64,000 bases of DNA from Lytechinus pictus (lineage: Eukaryota; Echinodermata; Echinoidea; Temnopleuroida; Toxopneustidae). Location: NCBI RefSeq assembly GCF_037042905.1, contig NW_026974140.1, forward strand, positions 11,047,001-11,111,000, given 5' to 3'. Below the pieces are notes generated by a model, which saw only the letters and a program-made list of their open reading frames with translations, did no database searches and was not told the DNA's origin. The position numbers and the translations under genes are program-made. Below, piece by piece: positions 11,163 to 23,423 of this stretch (positions within the stretch are counted from its first letter, which is position 1; every line of letters starts with the position of its first letter).

Positions 11163-12602
11163 GGGGCGGTATTCTGAAAATCGTGTTAACTTTGGTGTTA
11201 AATATCGTGTTATCTTTCTGATTTAACACGCCCCTAACATACCCCCAAATCGGTATTCTGAAAACCGTGTTATCTGCGTGTTATCTCATTTCGTGTTATC
11301 TTCGGCTCCTCCCACTCTGCATCTATTTAATCCAATCAAATGCGCTGTTACAGAAACAAATCGCGCAAAATTTTCAGGAAAAAGGGGAGTGCGCGCTCGG
11401 TGACACGAAGCTTGCATTGTGACATCATTTTTGAAAGCGCATACAGCTAAATAAAAAATAGAACAAGAAAGAGACGTCGGGAGGGGTGATTGTGACAATG
11501 TGAAAGAATGGATTATTTCAGACAGCATGGATACAAAATTATGACAGGAGACAGAGGCCTCGATCGATTGTGGAACAGGCAGGGGACGATCGCCCCTAAA
11601 ATATGTGGGCAAGCATAATTCATACATGCCCCCAATAATTTTAAGTACTTGAAAATATAAATATGCAATGTAAATTTTGAAAAGCATGAAAAGCACTTCA
11701 AGAAAAATTAAACCTGACATAGAAATATCAAACATACAAAATTGTATTTTTTAATTAACATTTGATGCGTATAGCGATCAGCCCCCCCCCCCCAAAAAAA
11801 AAAAAAAACCTTTTGCCCCCTCCCCTATCCAAAGCATATAGATTGACTGGCGGGATAGATGAATTAAGGATAACCTAGAAGCATTGAGAGTCAAAAGAAG
11901 TGTAATCATTGGAACTATATAACCATTGAAAAAGGGGGGGAAAATTGTGAATATTATAGAAGAGTTCCCCAATCGCCAATTCTATTCCTTTTAATTTCTG
12001 TTTGTGACTTTTTTTAAGACGTTTTAAATTTTATTCCTCTCCTTCTGTCTTTTTTTTATTATGGCAAAAAGTAACTAAATAAATAACTCATGGGCATTTA
12101 TGATAGTGATTTTTAATTAATACAAATTAAAGATGCGTTTGAAGTGTATTTTCACAGAAAATTCCAAAGAAATTGTTGTTTATTCATTGTTAGTAGAGAG
12201 ACAGGTAGATGGAAAATAAAGCTGGAAAAATGAAAGAAAATTACAATAAATTCTGCCAGACGATAGTTATATGCCCGTTTATGTTCTTTTTGATGTTTGC
12301 GTCTGCTAAAAAAAGTGCAGCCATCGTCATTCCCAACTTAACCTCTCCTTAACGCAGTGTTAAATGTTCGCGTTATCTTTGAACAAAATGTTAGCTAACA
12401 CCATTTTCAGAATACCAAATTTCGTGTTATCTTCCTCCCTAACACCGCGTATGGGGGTTGCGCGTTGCGCTCTGCGTATTTCATGACCTGCGCGGTGTTA
12501 CCACTTGGGCCACGTGTTTTTCATGCTAACACGATTTTCAGAATACCAATCGTGTTAGCTAACACCGTTTTTGTGCTAACACGGTTTTCAGAATACCGCC
12601 CC
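11163..12602. mobile_element. 1.44-kb TIR element with repeated subterminal motif
   Basis: Begins GGGGCGGTATTCTGAAAATC and ends ACGGTTTTCAGAATACCGCC plus CC, giving inverted ends of about 28 bp. The end motif GTATTCTGAAAA-YCGTGTTA recurs inside both ends (about 11252-11270, and inverted near 12403-12418 and 12530-12547), with many GTGTTATCT/CTAACAC pairs. The middle has no convincing transposase frame; a 149-codon - strand frame at 11286-11735 resembles nothing known to me. No clear target duplication. Superfamily unassigned. Confidence 0.7.
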
Positions 12603-12665
12603 AGGAATCGAACCTGCGCCCCCGAGGACGCTAGTCAAGTGCGTTATCCATTGAGCCACGATATT
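12596..12665 (-). repeat. tRNA-like SINE fragment (- strand)
   Basis: On the - strand there is an A-box-like stretch (GTGGCTCAATGGATAACGC) and a perfect B-box-type GGTTCGATTCC about 30 bases on. Neither the acceptor nor the anticodon stem pairs, so this is a tRNA-derived relic rather than a working tRNA. It abuts the right end of the 1.44-kb inverted-end element. Confidence 0.5.
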
Positions 12666-13970
12666 CCCCATAGTAATTGTACGTTTCCATAGAGATTACA
12701 CGTAAGGAAATTTGAGAATTGCAAATCCAATTTTGCAAGCGAAAAACGGGCATGATCCCGGCATCTGATCAAAAAATGGAGGGCACACTTCCGAAAGCTT
12801 AGAATCTCAGCTACAACTTACCAAAAGCTCAGGGATAACTGATAAGAAAAAATGGAGATATAGCTCACGAAAAAGAGGAATGTAGAATCTAGTTTTCAGA
12901 AAAAGTCATGTCCCATAGAGATTACACGCAAAATGAGGAAACATGACATGCCTCTTTTCATCGCTGTTTTACGCTGTTTTAAAATGAAAATTCATGGCTA
13001 CTAAGAGAAAGAATACATTCTAAACTACAACATATCGAAATCTGGGCGAAAAACAATCAATATTTCCGGAGTTATGATCAAATTTACATAAATTTGATGA
13101 CGTCATTTTTGAAAAAATGAAATTTTCAGTTTAGGCGCAAATTTGATGACGTCATGACCAAATTGAGGGACAATGGTGACATGAAATCAAATCTACAACT
13201 CATACTCTATCGATATATGAAAAAAAAATTGGGGTCAACGGACTATTTAAAGAGCTACAGTGAATTTTCAATAGACATGTTTTTGCCCATATATGGCCTG
13301 TAGTGAGTGAGAGCTCGCGCGCACACGTGCTGCAAACTTTAACGGGTGTTAATTTCGTTATTAATGGTTGTAGAAGGTTAATCAAGGTATCAAATTGCTC
13401 AGAATTTTAACATCAATGCATGCAATGGTATAAAAATAACGGTGTTTCTGCGTTGCGTTAAGGAGTTACGCGCGGAAACGCGCGCGCATACAGTGCGCTC
13501 GCGCAAATTTTTGAAATGCTTAAAATGACCTGAAACGTACCCAAAAATTTTTATAGGCCATTTGGAGAATTTTTTTTGCTTTGACGCGCGCGTCATGACC
13601 TTTACATGACTTTTGATGACATTGACAAATGACCTTTAACCTTAGTTTATTTGATATGAATATGGTTGATTACCGTTATGTTGATATGATCAAATTGAGA
13701 ATTTTACAAAATGGCGCGTAGATGACGTCATCGTAATCAGATGACCTTGAAAAGCTTAGTATGCCGTCTCTATGATAGACTCTATATATGACAAAAAAAT
13801 CTGCCAATTCGGAGAAAAGTTGGCGACAAACAGGTGCTAAAAATAAATAAATAAAGAAAATTCTGACGAAATTAAGAGGTGATCTGTCATTGACAGACCA
13901 CCTAAATAGTGAGGGAAGTCATCGACTCTTTCATGTGCATGTCATTGTTGCGCATAACTGTTTTGAGAAA
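12666..13970. other. Intronic sequence with TGACGTCA and TGACCTTT motifs
   Basis: No exon recognised. The stretch holds three TGACGTCA palindromes (about 13098, 13146 and 13722) and a cluster of TGACCTTT-like half-sites at 13596-13640. Two segments (12660-12720 and 12905-12925) share ATAGAGATTACACG, so part of it may be repeat-derived. Confidence 0.4.
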
Positions 13971-14080
13971 AATATAAAATGTCATAACATTCTTATTTTA
14001 CATCTGATTTTCATGAAATTTTCAGCGTTATGCTTGTTAGATTTCACTATTGATTCAAATCAACATTTTTCTGGGGTGGA
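13971..14080. mobile_element. Right-end fragment of TTAA-flanked AAGTCCA family
   Basis: Shares AAAATGTCATAAC, TTCTTATTTTACATC and GATTCAAATCAAC followed by GGGGTGGACTTATTACTT with the right third of the full copy at 16355-16937. The left part is absent. Confidence 0.6.
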
Positions 14081-14351
14081 CTTATTACTTGAAAGATGTT
14101 TAATAAGGTTATGTTAAATGCCCATTCAGACGCGATTCTATTTGGGCTTGCAGTCATGATGTGTAAATCAGTGCACATTACATGGCACAAACATACTTAA
14201 AAAAATAAATCATGTCAGCTCACTATGAGTACAGTTCAAGACATGATGTAACAGATATATTGATGGCACTATAACAGATCTCGAGTCAACATTGATAAAA
14301 AGAATTGATGAATATAATTGTAATAGAGTTACTTTTCTCGTTTTTTTACAG

Positions 14352-14739
14352 CTACAAAGAGAACGTCCTTCGATGGTCTTCCATCTTTAAAGCCAATCCT
14401 CAGCGCCCAATGGAGAGAGCTGTCTATTGGATCGAGCATGTCTTAAAGTATGGTGGAGATTACCTTCGAACGTCTCGAACGGATCTCTATATGTGGCAGG
14501 TCTATTCGATCGATGTCTACGCCTTTCTCCTCTTCGTCATCTATCTGTGCTACCGAGTCCTCAAATTCATTTACATCAGGCAGTATTTTCGAATTGTGTG
14601 GAGCCGGTTTTGCATCATCATAGGTTATCCGCTTCGGAGGGTTTGTCCGGCGTCCCTCCGATTACAACTCAACATGAGTGGCAATCTTGGTAGGCGATTC
14701 TGGAGAAGGCATCCTCCTCGGGAGAACGGAAAAGTGTGA
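14352..14739 (+). CDS. UDP-glycosyltransferase, terminal exon (membrane anchor and stop)
   Basis: The acceptor is a T-run ending in ACAG at 14351. The exon completes the serine codon from 5846 and reads SYKENVLRWSSIFKANPQRP then MERAVYWIEHVLKYGGDYL, matching the family block in which the last donor-domain helix ends. Then come DLYMWQVYSIDVYAFLLF and a hydrophobic segment (roughly VYAFLLFVIYLCYRVLKFI), the C-terminal membrane anchor. A basic cytosolic tail (RRFWRRHPPRENGKV) ends at TGA 14737-14739. The tail is longer than the usual short dilysine tail of vertebrate UGTs. Together with 361-595 and 5627-5846 this gives about 280 C-terminal residues of an apparently intact frame. No poly(A) signal was identified with confidence. 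Confidence 0.9.
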
Positions 14740-14956
14740 ATTCTGTTCTGAGTTGTTAAACTCTGGTAATTTTTTAGAGCCCATTTTTAGACAAGAAACA
14801 GTTTTATGTTTTAAGAATTTCGCCCAAGTTAAATTATGTCTCAGCTAAGGCCAGTCCATCAGATGAGACGATTGTTTGTGTTTTCCAAAGATGCCATTGA
14901 TTTTCATATTATCATGCTTGACTTGTCTTAATATTATTTGTATGAAAAGAATACCA

Positions 14957-15095
14957 GGGGCCGCTTCATAAAAGCTGTAAATTACGCTTGATTTTACTGG
15001 CCGTTTCTTGCGGGGGAATATTATACCCCTAAATGTGACTGTTGAATAGTCGTGCGTAAACTAGTCTGTAACTTACGAAAAGCTCTATGAAACTC
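14957..15095. mobile_element. Small MITE, about 140 bp
   Basis: The left end GGGGCCGCTTCATAAAAGCT and the right end ACTTACGAAAAGCTCTATGA form imperfect inverted ends. Just downstream of the UGT stop, so it may lie in the 3' untranslated region. Confidence 0.55.
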
Positions 15096-15604
15096 TCCTA
15101 CCTGGCAATACTGCCTTTTGCAAATGAAAAAAAAAAGGAGAAACTCCCCGATCGATTATAATCCCGGCCTGTCTATGACATTTGCATGTAGGCGAATTGA
15201 GGTAGCCGGTATACGTAATTTCCAATATCAATACCCAATGAATATAATGTATATATGTGTCTAATTGGCGATGGTAGGTTGATCAATTTGCGAAAACGGT
15301 ACCAAGGATTATGTTTAATATTGAACCCATAGTTTCAAGTGAGAGGCTTCCTGCAGTTCCTTTGCTATATTATGCTCAACTTCAACATTGCTTGGGTGAT
15401 ATATAGCTGGTTTATTAACACGATTCGGTAGATAGGGACAGACTGTGGTAAAATTACGATCAATCGATATTTAGTGTTCTGAATATTGAGCTAGCGATGG
15501 TTCGTTCGATCACCAACCCAAACACACTATGTTGATATACTTTGAACAACTTCACAACTCCAGTAAACTGAAATCGCGAAAATCCTACTTTTTTCATTTG
15601 TCCT
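15096..15604. other. Downstream of UGT, nothing recognised
   Basis: Unique-looking AT-rich sequence; no coding or repeat structure recognised. Confidence 0.5.
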
Positions 15605-15785
15605 CTTTATACTGTTATCATTATTATAATTATTATTATTATTATCATTGTTATTATTATTATTATGATTATTATGATGATGATGATGATGATTATTATT
15701 ATTATTACTGTTATTTCTTTTTATAATTGCTATCATTATAATTATTATTTATTATTATTATTATCATCATAATTATAATTAGGAT
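15605..15785. repeat. ATT/ATG trinucleotide microsatellite
   Basis: Mixed (ATT)n, (ATG)n and (ATC)n runs over about 180 bp. They give long frames of Asn/His on one strand and Tyr/Asp on the other, which are artefacts. Confidence 0.9.
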
Positions 15786-16350
15786 TATCGTTATAGGGTG
15801 GTCCCTAAGACTCAGTTTCTGAAATCTTGGATCGAATGGGCCGACCTTGCCGAAATCCCTTGCCTTTATTCCTCGGTTGAAGTCTTTCCCTAGAACTTAA
15901 TGCAATTTGATGTAATATTTGTGAAATATTGTACTTTTATGCTTATGATTTCATCATGCACCTTATTTCATGCACGAATGATCTGCAATTATTTCCAAAA
16001 GCATGTGATTATTAGATTTCGAGTATGGAACATTCCGCATAAAACTATTAATACAGACTGAAAGGAATGTATGTCGTATAATGAAAGGTATACTTATGAA
16101 ACATGCTATTGATATCGATAGATATAAACTATTGTTGAAGGCATGTTGAGGTACATTATGTGAATTGTGTGTTTCGATCAAGATTTTTAGCATTATTGGG
16201 TCACGTGGGGAGATGCTATATAAACTTAATTAAATCTGTAAATATTTACCAACGAATCGTGTATTATTATATTCCACCGAACATTCTTGTTTTTATGCAA
16301 TATTCGTCTTTAACCCAACCTTTAAGTGTAACTTTCGAGGCTGTGCATGT

Positions 16351-16941
16351 TTAAAGGTCAAGTCCACCCCAGAAAAATGTTGATTTGAATAAACAGAAAA
16401 AACCTAACTAGCCCAACACTGAACATTTCATCAAAATCGGATGTAAAATAAGAAAGTTATGGCATTTTAAAGTTTCGATTATTTTTAACAAAACAGTGAT
16501 ATGCACAACTGAGTGGCATGCAAATGACATAGTCGATTTCTTTTGTTTTTTATTGTTTGAATTATACAATATTTCATTTTTTACGGATTTGACAATAAGG
16601 ACCAACTTGACTGAACCATATAGTATTAAGCAATGCTAATTCCACATGTTCAGGGAGGAATTATTCGTTGTTTCACTTGGCAATGAGGAGAAAATTAGAA
16701 TATTTCATATTTCATATAATAAAATACAAAAGAAATAGTGAGTGGATGACGTCATCAATCTCTTCATTTGCATACAGACCAGGATGTGCATATAGCTGTT
16801 TTGTGAAATTAAGCGAAACTTTAAAATGTCATAACTTTCTTATTTTACATCCGATTTTGATGAAATTTTCAGTGTTATGCTTGTTGGATTTTTCTCTTTT
16901 TATTCAAATCAACTTTTTGTTGGAGTGGACTTGTCCTTTAA
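16351..16941. mobile_element. TTAA-flanked element, AAGTCCA family, full copy
   Basis: The element 16355-16937 (583 bp) begins AGGTCAAGTCCACC and ends GGAGTGGACTTGTCCT, flanked by TTAA on both sides (16351-16354 and 16938-16941). Its arms share TTTCATCAAAATCGGATGTA and its inverse, and both carry AAATCAAC-type sequence. TTAA duplications point to the piggyBac or Kolobok type. No transposase. It is the best-preserved copy of the family seen at 6955, 9899 and 13971. Confidence 0.85.
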
Positions 16942-19329
16942 AAAGAAAATATCGCACGAAAGAAATATAAGAAAGATGACACTGCTCTCGCAAAGTTAAC
17001 AGACAACTATGCATACTAGACGGTTGGTCTCATATGACTGCATGGATTTAAACCCGTCTCCGACATGGCTAGGCCGACGGTTCCTTGTTTTTGGTTACTT
17101 TCACTTTTCTTATAAAATCATGATTGCGCTTTTTTATAAATGCCTTCCAAGGAGATTCATTCTAACATAATTCAGTGAACATCACCGTGACGTAAAGTAG
17201 TATTAATTATTAGTTTAAAAGTAAACAACAACATTAGGGCTCCCAAACTCTTTTCTGCTCTTACGTGACATCTCGTTTGTATCGTGTTGTACTTCCAATG
17301 CAGTCTGTTTGTATCTCCATGCTTTCACATTCTATATACTCCTCTATATACGACAAGGGTACGCTAGATGCAAATATTAGTTTTGTCACATTACAATATG
17401 TTTTAAATCAAATTTATATTTTGAAGTATTTTTAACGTGATAAAAGTCTCTATTAAATATGATTTGTCATATAAGTGCACCCAACTGATAATCTAGTAAT
17501 TTTAAGTACATGCGGTTTATTTTAAATGACATTTAAAACAAATTTTGTTTGAAATATATTTGAAGCAAAAAAAAATATTAGGATAGGGCCTACACGTCTA
17601 AACCTGTGCCATTGGCGAAGTTTGAAAGCACATAAATGCGAATAAAGATGTGTATTCCATGTTGTGTGTACGTATCACAAATAAGGCCTTAGGTGGCAAA
17701 CTTAAGATGTCTCCATTTGCTAGCCGAAATTTGACTTGATTCATAATTATAATTATCAATGCTAGGGATGCCAAATACCATTTTAATATCAACAAGAATT
17801 CTTAGAAATGAAATTGTTGAAATGTCCGAACCCCGTTTTAGAGATTTTTGCGAATCTTTGAAGCATGATATGAAAAGGCACACTGTGATTGAAAGTCATG
17901 TTGCGTAATGATTTCATAACTTTCTACAACGAGTGCAGGGTCCGATTTCATAAAGACATGTTATATTAATTTTAATAGACGGAAAATTTCTTTTGCAAGT
18001 TAACTATATCAGCCAATTTTAATATTGAATGATTTCAGTAGCTTTAAACTGTAATTGCTTATTATACAGCATGTTTGATGAAATGGGCCTCAGATGTGTC
18101 TTTACGGATATAGGCCTACTCAAATCTTTACAAAGGAGATTTTTATTTTTACTTTTAAAAGGGAGACAAAATCAGACCATATTTAACGTTTTAATTTATT
18201 TATTCAACAGCAACATAATCGTTGAAGAGAGATGTGTGTGCAAGGTATATGTGTTTCCCTATTTCTTCAGATATGAAGGGTTGTAAAAATATACTTCAGA
18301 ACTTTGAGGCTTTGAAAGTTTGGTATGCAATGTTTGGCTATTTTTTATATTACAGCATGCAGTTTTTGAATTTTGCTCTTCTTTGTTACTCGATTTTTTC
18401 CTAAAAACTTTGCAGGTCGTGATTACTTCGCGATTTTCTTTCCTTTTCGTAAAAGTGCAATAAAAATCTTCAAGACTAGATATTCAAAGGCTGCATTAGC
18501 TGTCATTTTTTATTAATGAAAGCGTTATTAATTGTAAATGACCAAACCATTTGGCTGCGACTTATGTTTTTAATAAACTTTGAATTGAATTGATGATGAT
18601 GATGATCCACAGCATTTATATTGCGCCATATTTCTGTTAAAAAACATTCATAGCCGCAGGCTCATCCAAGTAAGCTAAGTATTACACATCTGCTGAAATA
18701 AGTAAGTTTTGAGAGACGATTTGAAGTGTTCAGTGTTTTCACTGTTGAATTATGAATATGTGTAATTAAGTGAATTATTATGTACTGCCTGGTGATTGAT
18801 ACACACAAGGATATGGTAAAGACTCTTGTTTTTTTTATTTACTTCATGTTTACTTCTGATTCGATAGTAGACTTGATTTATGAGTCTCTCTATGACGATG
18901 CTGAAATTAATACATCTCTCTAACATATTATGCGTGTCTCAACTACCAGAATAGAAGAACTGTTTCTGCCTCACTGCCTTATCATTTTAAAGACTACGCA
19001 TTTGGCAAGTGATCTTACAAGCCATGGTATATTTACTTGCCATAAGTATTGTAACACGCAATCACACCCGAACACATCGTAAGTACTAATTGGGATGATT
19101 AGCAACTTACCTTTTCAAGGCTATAACTAATTATGCGGGAATGCGGTATGTAACCACACAAGCGCAACGCTGTTTTTTGTTGTTGTTTTTTACAAAAAAT
19201 CAAACAAAAATAGATAGTGAAATTTTTTTTTTTTTAAGGGAACAAGTGTTAAAGCCTGAGGTAAAAACGTTTTGGTGCTAGAGATTCACATTTGAGGCAA
19301 GAAGCCTTGATTTATCGCCATTGCTTTTC
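16942..19329. other. Intergenic; small MITE and non-LTR tail
   Basis: Mostly unassigned AT-rich sequence. A MITE-like unit lies at 17938-18092 (ends GGTCCGATTTCATAAAGACA and TTTGATGAAATGGGCC). At about 18560-18605 there is a GAATTGAATT plus (GAT)n run like the 3' tail of a non-LTR element. No gene recognised. Confidence 0.4.
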
Positions 19330-19453
19330 AGGGGAACGTTGCAGAAAGATTTGTAATCAAACGCAAATTGATTTTAAACCAATCAAAAAGCGCTCATTCG
19401 GGGCTTGTGCTTAACATTTTTTAGTTGCGCGAAACTCTCTGCAACGGACCCCT
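19330..19453. mobile_element. MITE, about 124 bp
   Basis: Begins AGGGGAACGTTGCAGAAAG and ends GAAACTCTCTGCAACGGACC plus CCT, imperfect inverted ends of about 22 bp. No coding content. Confidence 0.6.
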
Positions 19454-20380
19454 GATGCAGATATGCCTAAATCATCCCTTTTAACAATGCATACCTGTCA
19501 AGTAATACTACTGATTTACTACTGAAAAATGAGAAAAATACCGATGGTTTCATGCAAAATACTGATTTCGAAAGTAACAGTTTTGTGTTGTCCTATATGA
19601 TGTTTCGTTGAAAATACTGCATATTTCCTCGCCGAAATACTGATTTTCAGCTTTTAAAATACTAAGATGTTCTTGTCCATGTTTGCAGCTCTGACAATGG
19701 TTGCATCATCAATTCCTTCCATGGGCTGCATTCTTAGTTAAATAGGAAATCTTCAATAATAAGTAGGCAATATTTACATTCCAAAAGTTAGACGTGTTTT
19801 ACTTATACTGAGAAAAGAAAACAGAAAAAAACATCAATAGCAAGTTGTCCTTTTACCATGTTGCAATTATAATAGTTTGGGAAGGTATATTGAATGAGAT
19901 GCGAAGGAGTGACGTATTTTTAAGACTTGCATTCCCGGCATGCATTATTATGTATTGACGCATTCAATGAGCTCATTAAAATGACGGTCTTTGGCCTATA
20001 TACTGATGTCATTTACTTGTTGTTTATACGTTATTATGTGATCATGAAGAGAAATAAAAAATATATGAAGACGAATTCATTATCCGAGTATGGTCTCATT
20101 TATATTGTGAATGTTAGCAACCACTGTTGCTTTATGACTTTCCACACTGATTAATACTACAGTCAGACCAACAAAATTGACTATAAACCGGTCGATATAA
20201 CGTCATTGGAAATAACGTGATAAATTTGATCGGCCGTTGAGTCAGTCTCTGATTCACCCCGATCGGCTGCTCGAAGGAATAAAAGTTTTTTTTTTTTTTT
20301 TTTTTTGGGGGGGGGGTGTCCTAACGACTGAAGGTTAAATACTATTTGTCTTTATTTAGAAACATTTCTAGGTATCCCAT
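19454..20380. other. Intergenic, nothing recognised
   Basis: AT-rich. It ends with a 22-base T run and a G run at about 20287-20316, of the sort often found at element boundaries here. The repeated CATTCC-type words near 19920-19945 are short and uninformative. Confidence 0.4.
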
Positions 20381-20978
20381 AATACGAGCGCGGGTTGTGT
20401 GTTCTGACTTGTATATACTGACCTTGCAATGTGACATTTTAAGCACTGTTGAAATTTATGAACACAATATCTCAATAAACAAAAAATGCAAGCGCAAAGC
20501 GCAAGCTGATGATTCTTTTTTATTTGACGTAATGACTGGATCCTTTTGTCATCAGTACCAGAATGTAACTAAAAATAATGATGCGAGCGCGAAGCGCGAG
20601 TAAAATTTAGATACACTGATCAGACCTGACAAGTGTGTAAGGGTGAACAGGTTATGCCTACCTATCTCACTTAACATATGGTGCGAGCGCAAAGAGTGAA
20701 CTGATTTTTTTTTTAATATTTAACCCCGATAAGAGGATATTCTATGCTTGAGGGCCATGTAACCCCTCAAAGTTTCACGACCAAGAAAAAAAAGAAAAGG
20801 GTGAAATATGACAAAATTCCCTGAAAAGTAGGGGTCTATGTCAAAATCTATCACAAAATTATGTTCTAGTATTAACAGGTCAAAATTTTGCACCGCTTGC
20901 TTTTCTTCCTCGCAGATTTTAAGAAATGTTGTTCCTTAAGGCATGTCTACCCCCTCATTCCTGGCTCATCATGCTACT
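20381..20978. mobile_element. Core-repeat array, probably a truncated hAT-like element
   Basis: Cores of the GCGAGCGCGAAGCGCGAG type occur near 20385, 20488, 20581 and 20680, spaced about 95-105 bp. The stretch 20790-20978 resembles the right part of 7671-7928 and ends CATCATGCTACTG, a diverged form of the TACGCCACTG end. The left end is not identified. Confidence 0.6.
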
Positions 20979-21997
20979 GGTCTCTGTAAGTCTTTTTGCC
21001 CTAGACAATGCCAAACACATGAAAATCGTACGACAACCGTAAATAGTATTTTTTAGGCTTCGTCAGGCATCAGCTCCCTATCACCCTCTCATTCTCATTT
21101 ACCTTGCAACGCACCACGGCAGCTCTGTTCACTTATTATGATACCCTCGCAAATTGTTACAATAACATATTATGCATTTCACAGTAAACCTTTGAGTGAC
21201 GGTGAGGGCTCTTCCCTTTCATAGATAGGGAATGCCGTTTTATTTTCTTTATACATAATACAGACTTTTCTAATTACTTGAATTAACCCACATGAATTTT
21301 CTCAAGACTACTATTATAATAAGTGAAGGTGGCGTTTACCCCCGCCACGTCGCATTGCCTTTACTTGCCACCACTTTCGCAATCATCACGGACGCTAATA
21401 TTAGGGTCCCCTTACACAAAAGTTGACGCTTAATCATACACTTGATTTTTAAGATTGATTGTACATTATAGTCAATAGAATCAAACGTAGAAAATTGCTC
21501 TACAATCAATGCTAAGATTTGTGTTATAGGGGCGTTACAGGCCCTACAGATCTGCTTTTCGTGTGCAAAATTCTTTCCCGCGACACCCGCGCGCCATACA
21601 TGCATGTATTACGACTGATGGCTGGAGATATTCGAAATGCAGGACCTAAAATGGAATATGACATGGATAATAAAGTGGTTTTTCAAACAAATCGAGTACA
21701 TATTGAGTGAGGAAAAACTTACTAAATTAAGTCTTAGATATAGATCATTACAGTCCATCGAATCGATATTGCATTTAATGTGGATTATTGGTGGATGACT
21801 GGCAATTGATTCCATGGGTCAGATCAACTCTGTAGCCGAACCCATTTCGCATATGTACACAGCGTATGCAATACGTTTGCATGCGGGTTTCTTTTGTTTC
21901 TTTTGTTCACTCCTTCTACACAAACGATACGCCTCTAGCACACGATGTAAAGGATTTTTTGTTTTACTTTCCCCGGAAATGGGGGTAGATTCAAATT
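20979..21997. other. Intergenic, nothing recognised
   Basis: Moderately AT-rich. The small frames on both strands show no family features and no element ends were identified. Confidence 0.4.
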
Positions 21998-22295
21998 CCG
22001 GGGGGACCACCTCCATTGATGAGTGGATACCAGGCACGACCGTGGGGTTTCGAAAAGTACCCTAAACAAGGGAAGCAAGTCTTTTCCAGATTATGAAAAT
22101 GCATCTTTTAACAATTATTTGGCTTGTGAAGCCCTACAAGTATTGGAAATATATCCCTTTTTCAGTATTTTAATCATCGTTTTTGACACCTTTATAACGT
22201 AACATAGGCCTATACGTAACGTACTTACCCACTCTTTCCCTTTTTACGCGTTGTTGCGCCTGGTATCCACTCTTCAATGAAAGTGGGCCCCGCGG
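21998..22295. mobile_element. G-ended TIR element, shortened copy
   Basis: Begins CCGGGGGGACCACCTCCATT, GAGTGGATACCAGGC, and ends GCCTGGTATCCACTCTTCAA, GAAAGTGGGCCCCGCGG. It is a 300-bp internally deleted relative of 10038-10587, sharing GTGGGGTTTCGAAAAGTACC. No duplicated flank is visible. Confidence 0.7.
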
Positions 22296-22807
22296 GCGGC
22301 CTCTCGAGCTATGGGAGGAACCAAATGTGGATTTGGAAAGTCGTCCTAAATCGGATATATCGCTGTTACAATAGTAACAACCAGAATTTTGCACACGAAA
22401 CGCAAATTGAATGTTTCCGTTCCAGATGCGAAACGAAAAAAAAAATCTCATGTCACACAATTTGCATTGCAGGACAGAGTTTTAAGACCATGACGACGGG
22501 CCCAAAAGTCTCTTCTAAAATCAACTTACGTCGTAAATAGGCGTTCGCGTTCTTCCAACGAAAGGTCGGGACTATTACTACCTGGAACGGCAATGCCGAC
22601 ACCGCCACCCTGCCTGGTGCGTTGACATACTTAAGAAATTCTGTAGTTAATTACTTAATATATGGACCGCATTTATTGACCCTTGCCTTTGTGAAAAGAC
22701 TTAGTCTGCCCAAAGAGAAGAAACCGTGGCATTGAAAACAAGAACAAGATACCGGGTAGCTCAAGCACTAAACAACAAATGCATGTGCCTTTAATGTCAA
22801 CATCATT
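22296..22807. other. Intergenic, nothing recognised
   Basis: No coding or repeat structure recognised. Confidence 0.4.
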
Positions 22808-23365
22808 AATATCTAAACCTATTGAAATTGAAAAAATGCCAGATTTATGGCTGCCAACATGTAGCATGTATGTAAAGCTTTAACGACTTATCCAAACTTA
22901 TCGAATTGAAACAGCGCCATACTTACATGTATGGCTTCCATCATGCAACATGTATGTACTTTTAAACAAAATATCCAAACTTATGGAATTGAAACAGTGC
23001 CAGACTTATGGCTTCACACATGTAACCTGTATGTTATATAAATCCAGGTATTATTTTTTTTTTTTTTTTTTTGTGTGTAAGCGTATAAGCAAAATATCCA
23101 AACTTATAGAATTGAAACAGTGCCAGACTTATGGCTTCACACATGTAACCTGTATGTTATATAAATCCAGGTATTATTATTATTTTTTGTGTGTAAACGT
23201 ATAAGCAAAATATCCAAACTTATGGAATTGAAACAGTGCCAGACTTATGGCTTCACACATGTAACCTGTATGTTATATAAATCCAGGTATTATTATTATT
23301 ATTCTCAACTTATCTAACTGAAACAGTGCCAGACTTATGGCTTCTAACATATAAGATGTATGTAC
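22808..23365. repeat. Tandem array of about six 80-120 bp units
   Basis: Units share ACTTATGGAATTGAAACAGT, then GCCAGACTTATGGCTTC, then ATGTAACCTGTATGT. The three central copies (starting near 22977, 23098 and 23216) are almost identical and differ mainly in a T-run or ATT-run; the outer copies are diverged. The frame on the + strand repeats with the unit but is low-complexity at each T-run. Confidence 0.8.
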
Positions 23366-23423
23366 ACTTTTAAAATCTTTAACCCAACAATGAACGGTAT
23401 TATTACAACTTAAACTTGAAAGT

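Noticed and set aside
11286..11735. 149-codon - strand frame as a transposase
   Set aside because: No catalytic motif or helix-turn-helix pattern was recognisable; it is within a non-autonomous-looking element.
12596..12665. Functional tRNA gene on the - strand
   Set aside because: A and B boxes are recognisable but the acceptor and anticodon stems do not pair.
15527..15736. Asn/His-rich and Tyr/Asp-rich open frames
   Set aside because: They are the two strands of a trinucleotide microsatellite.
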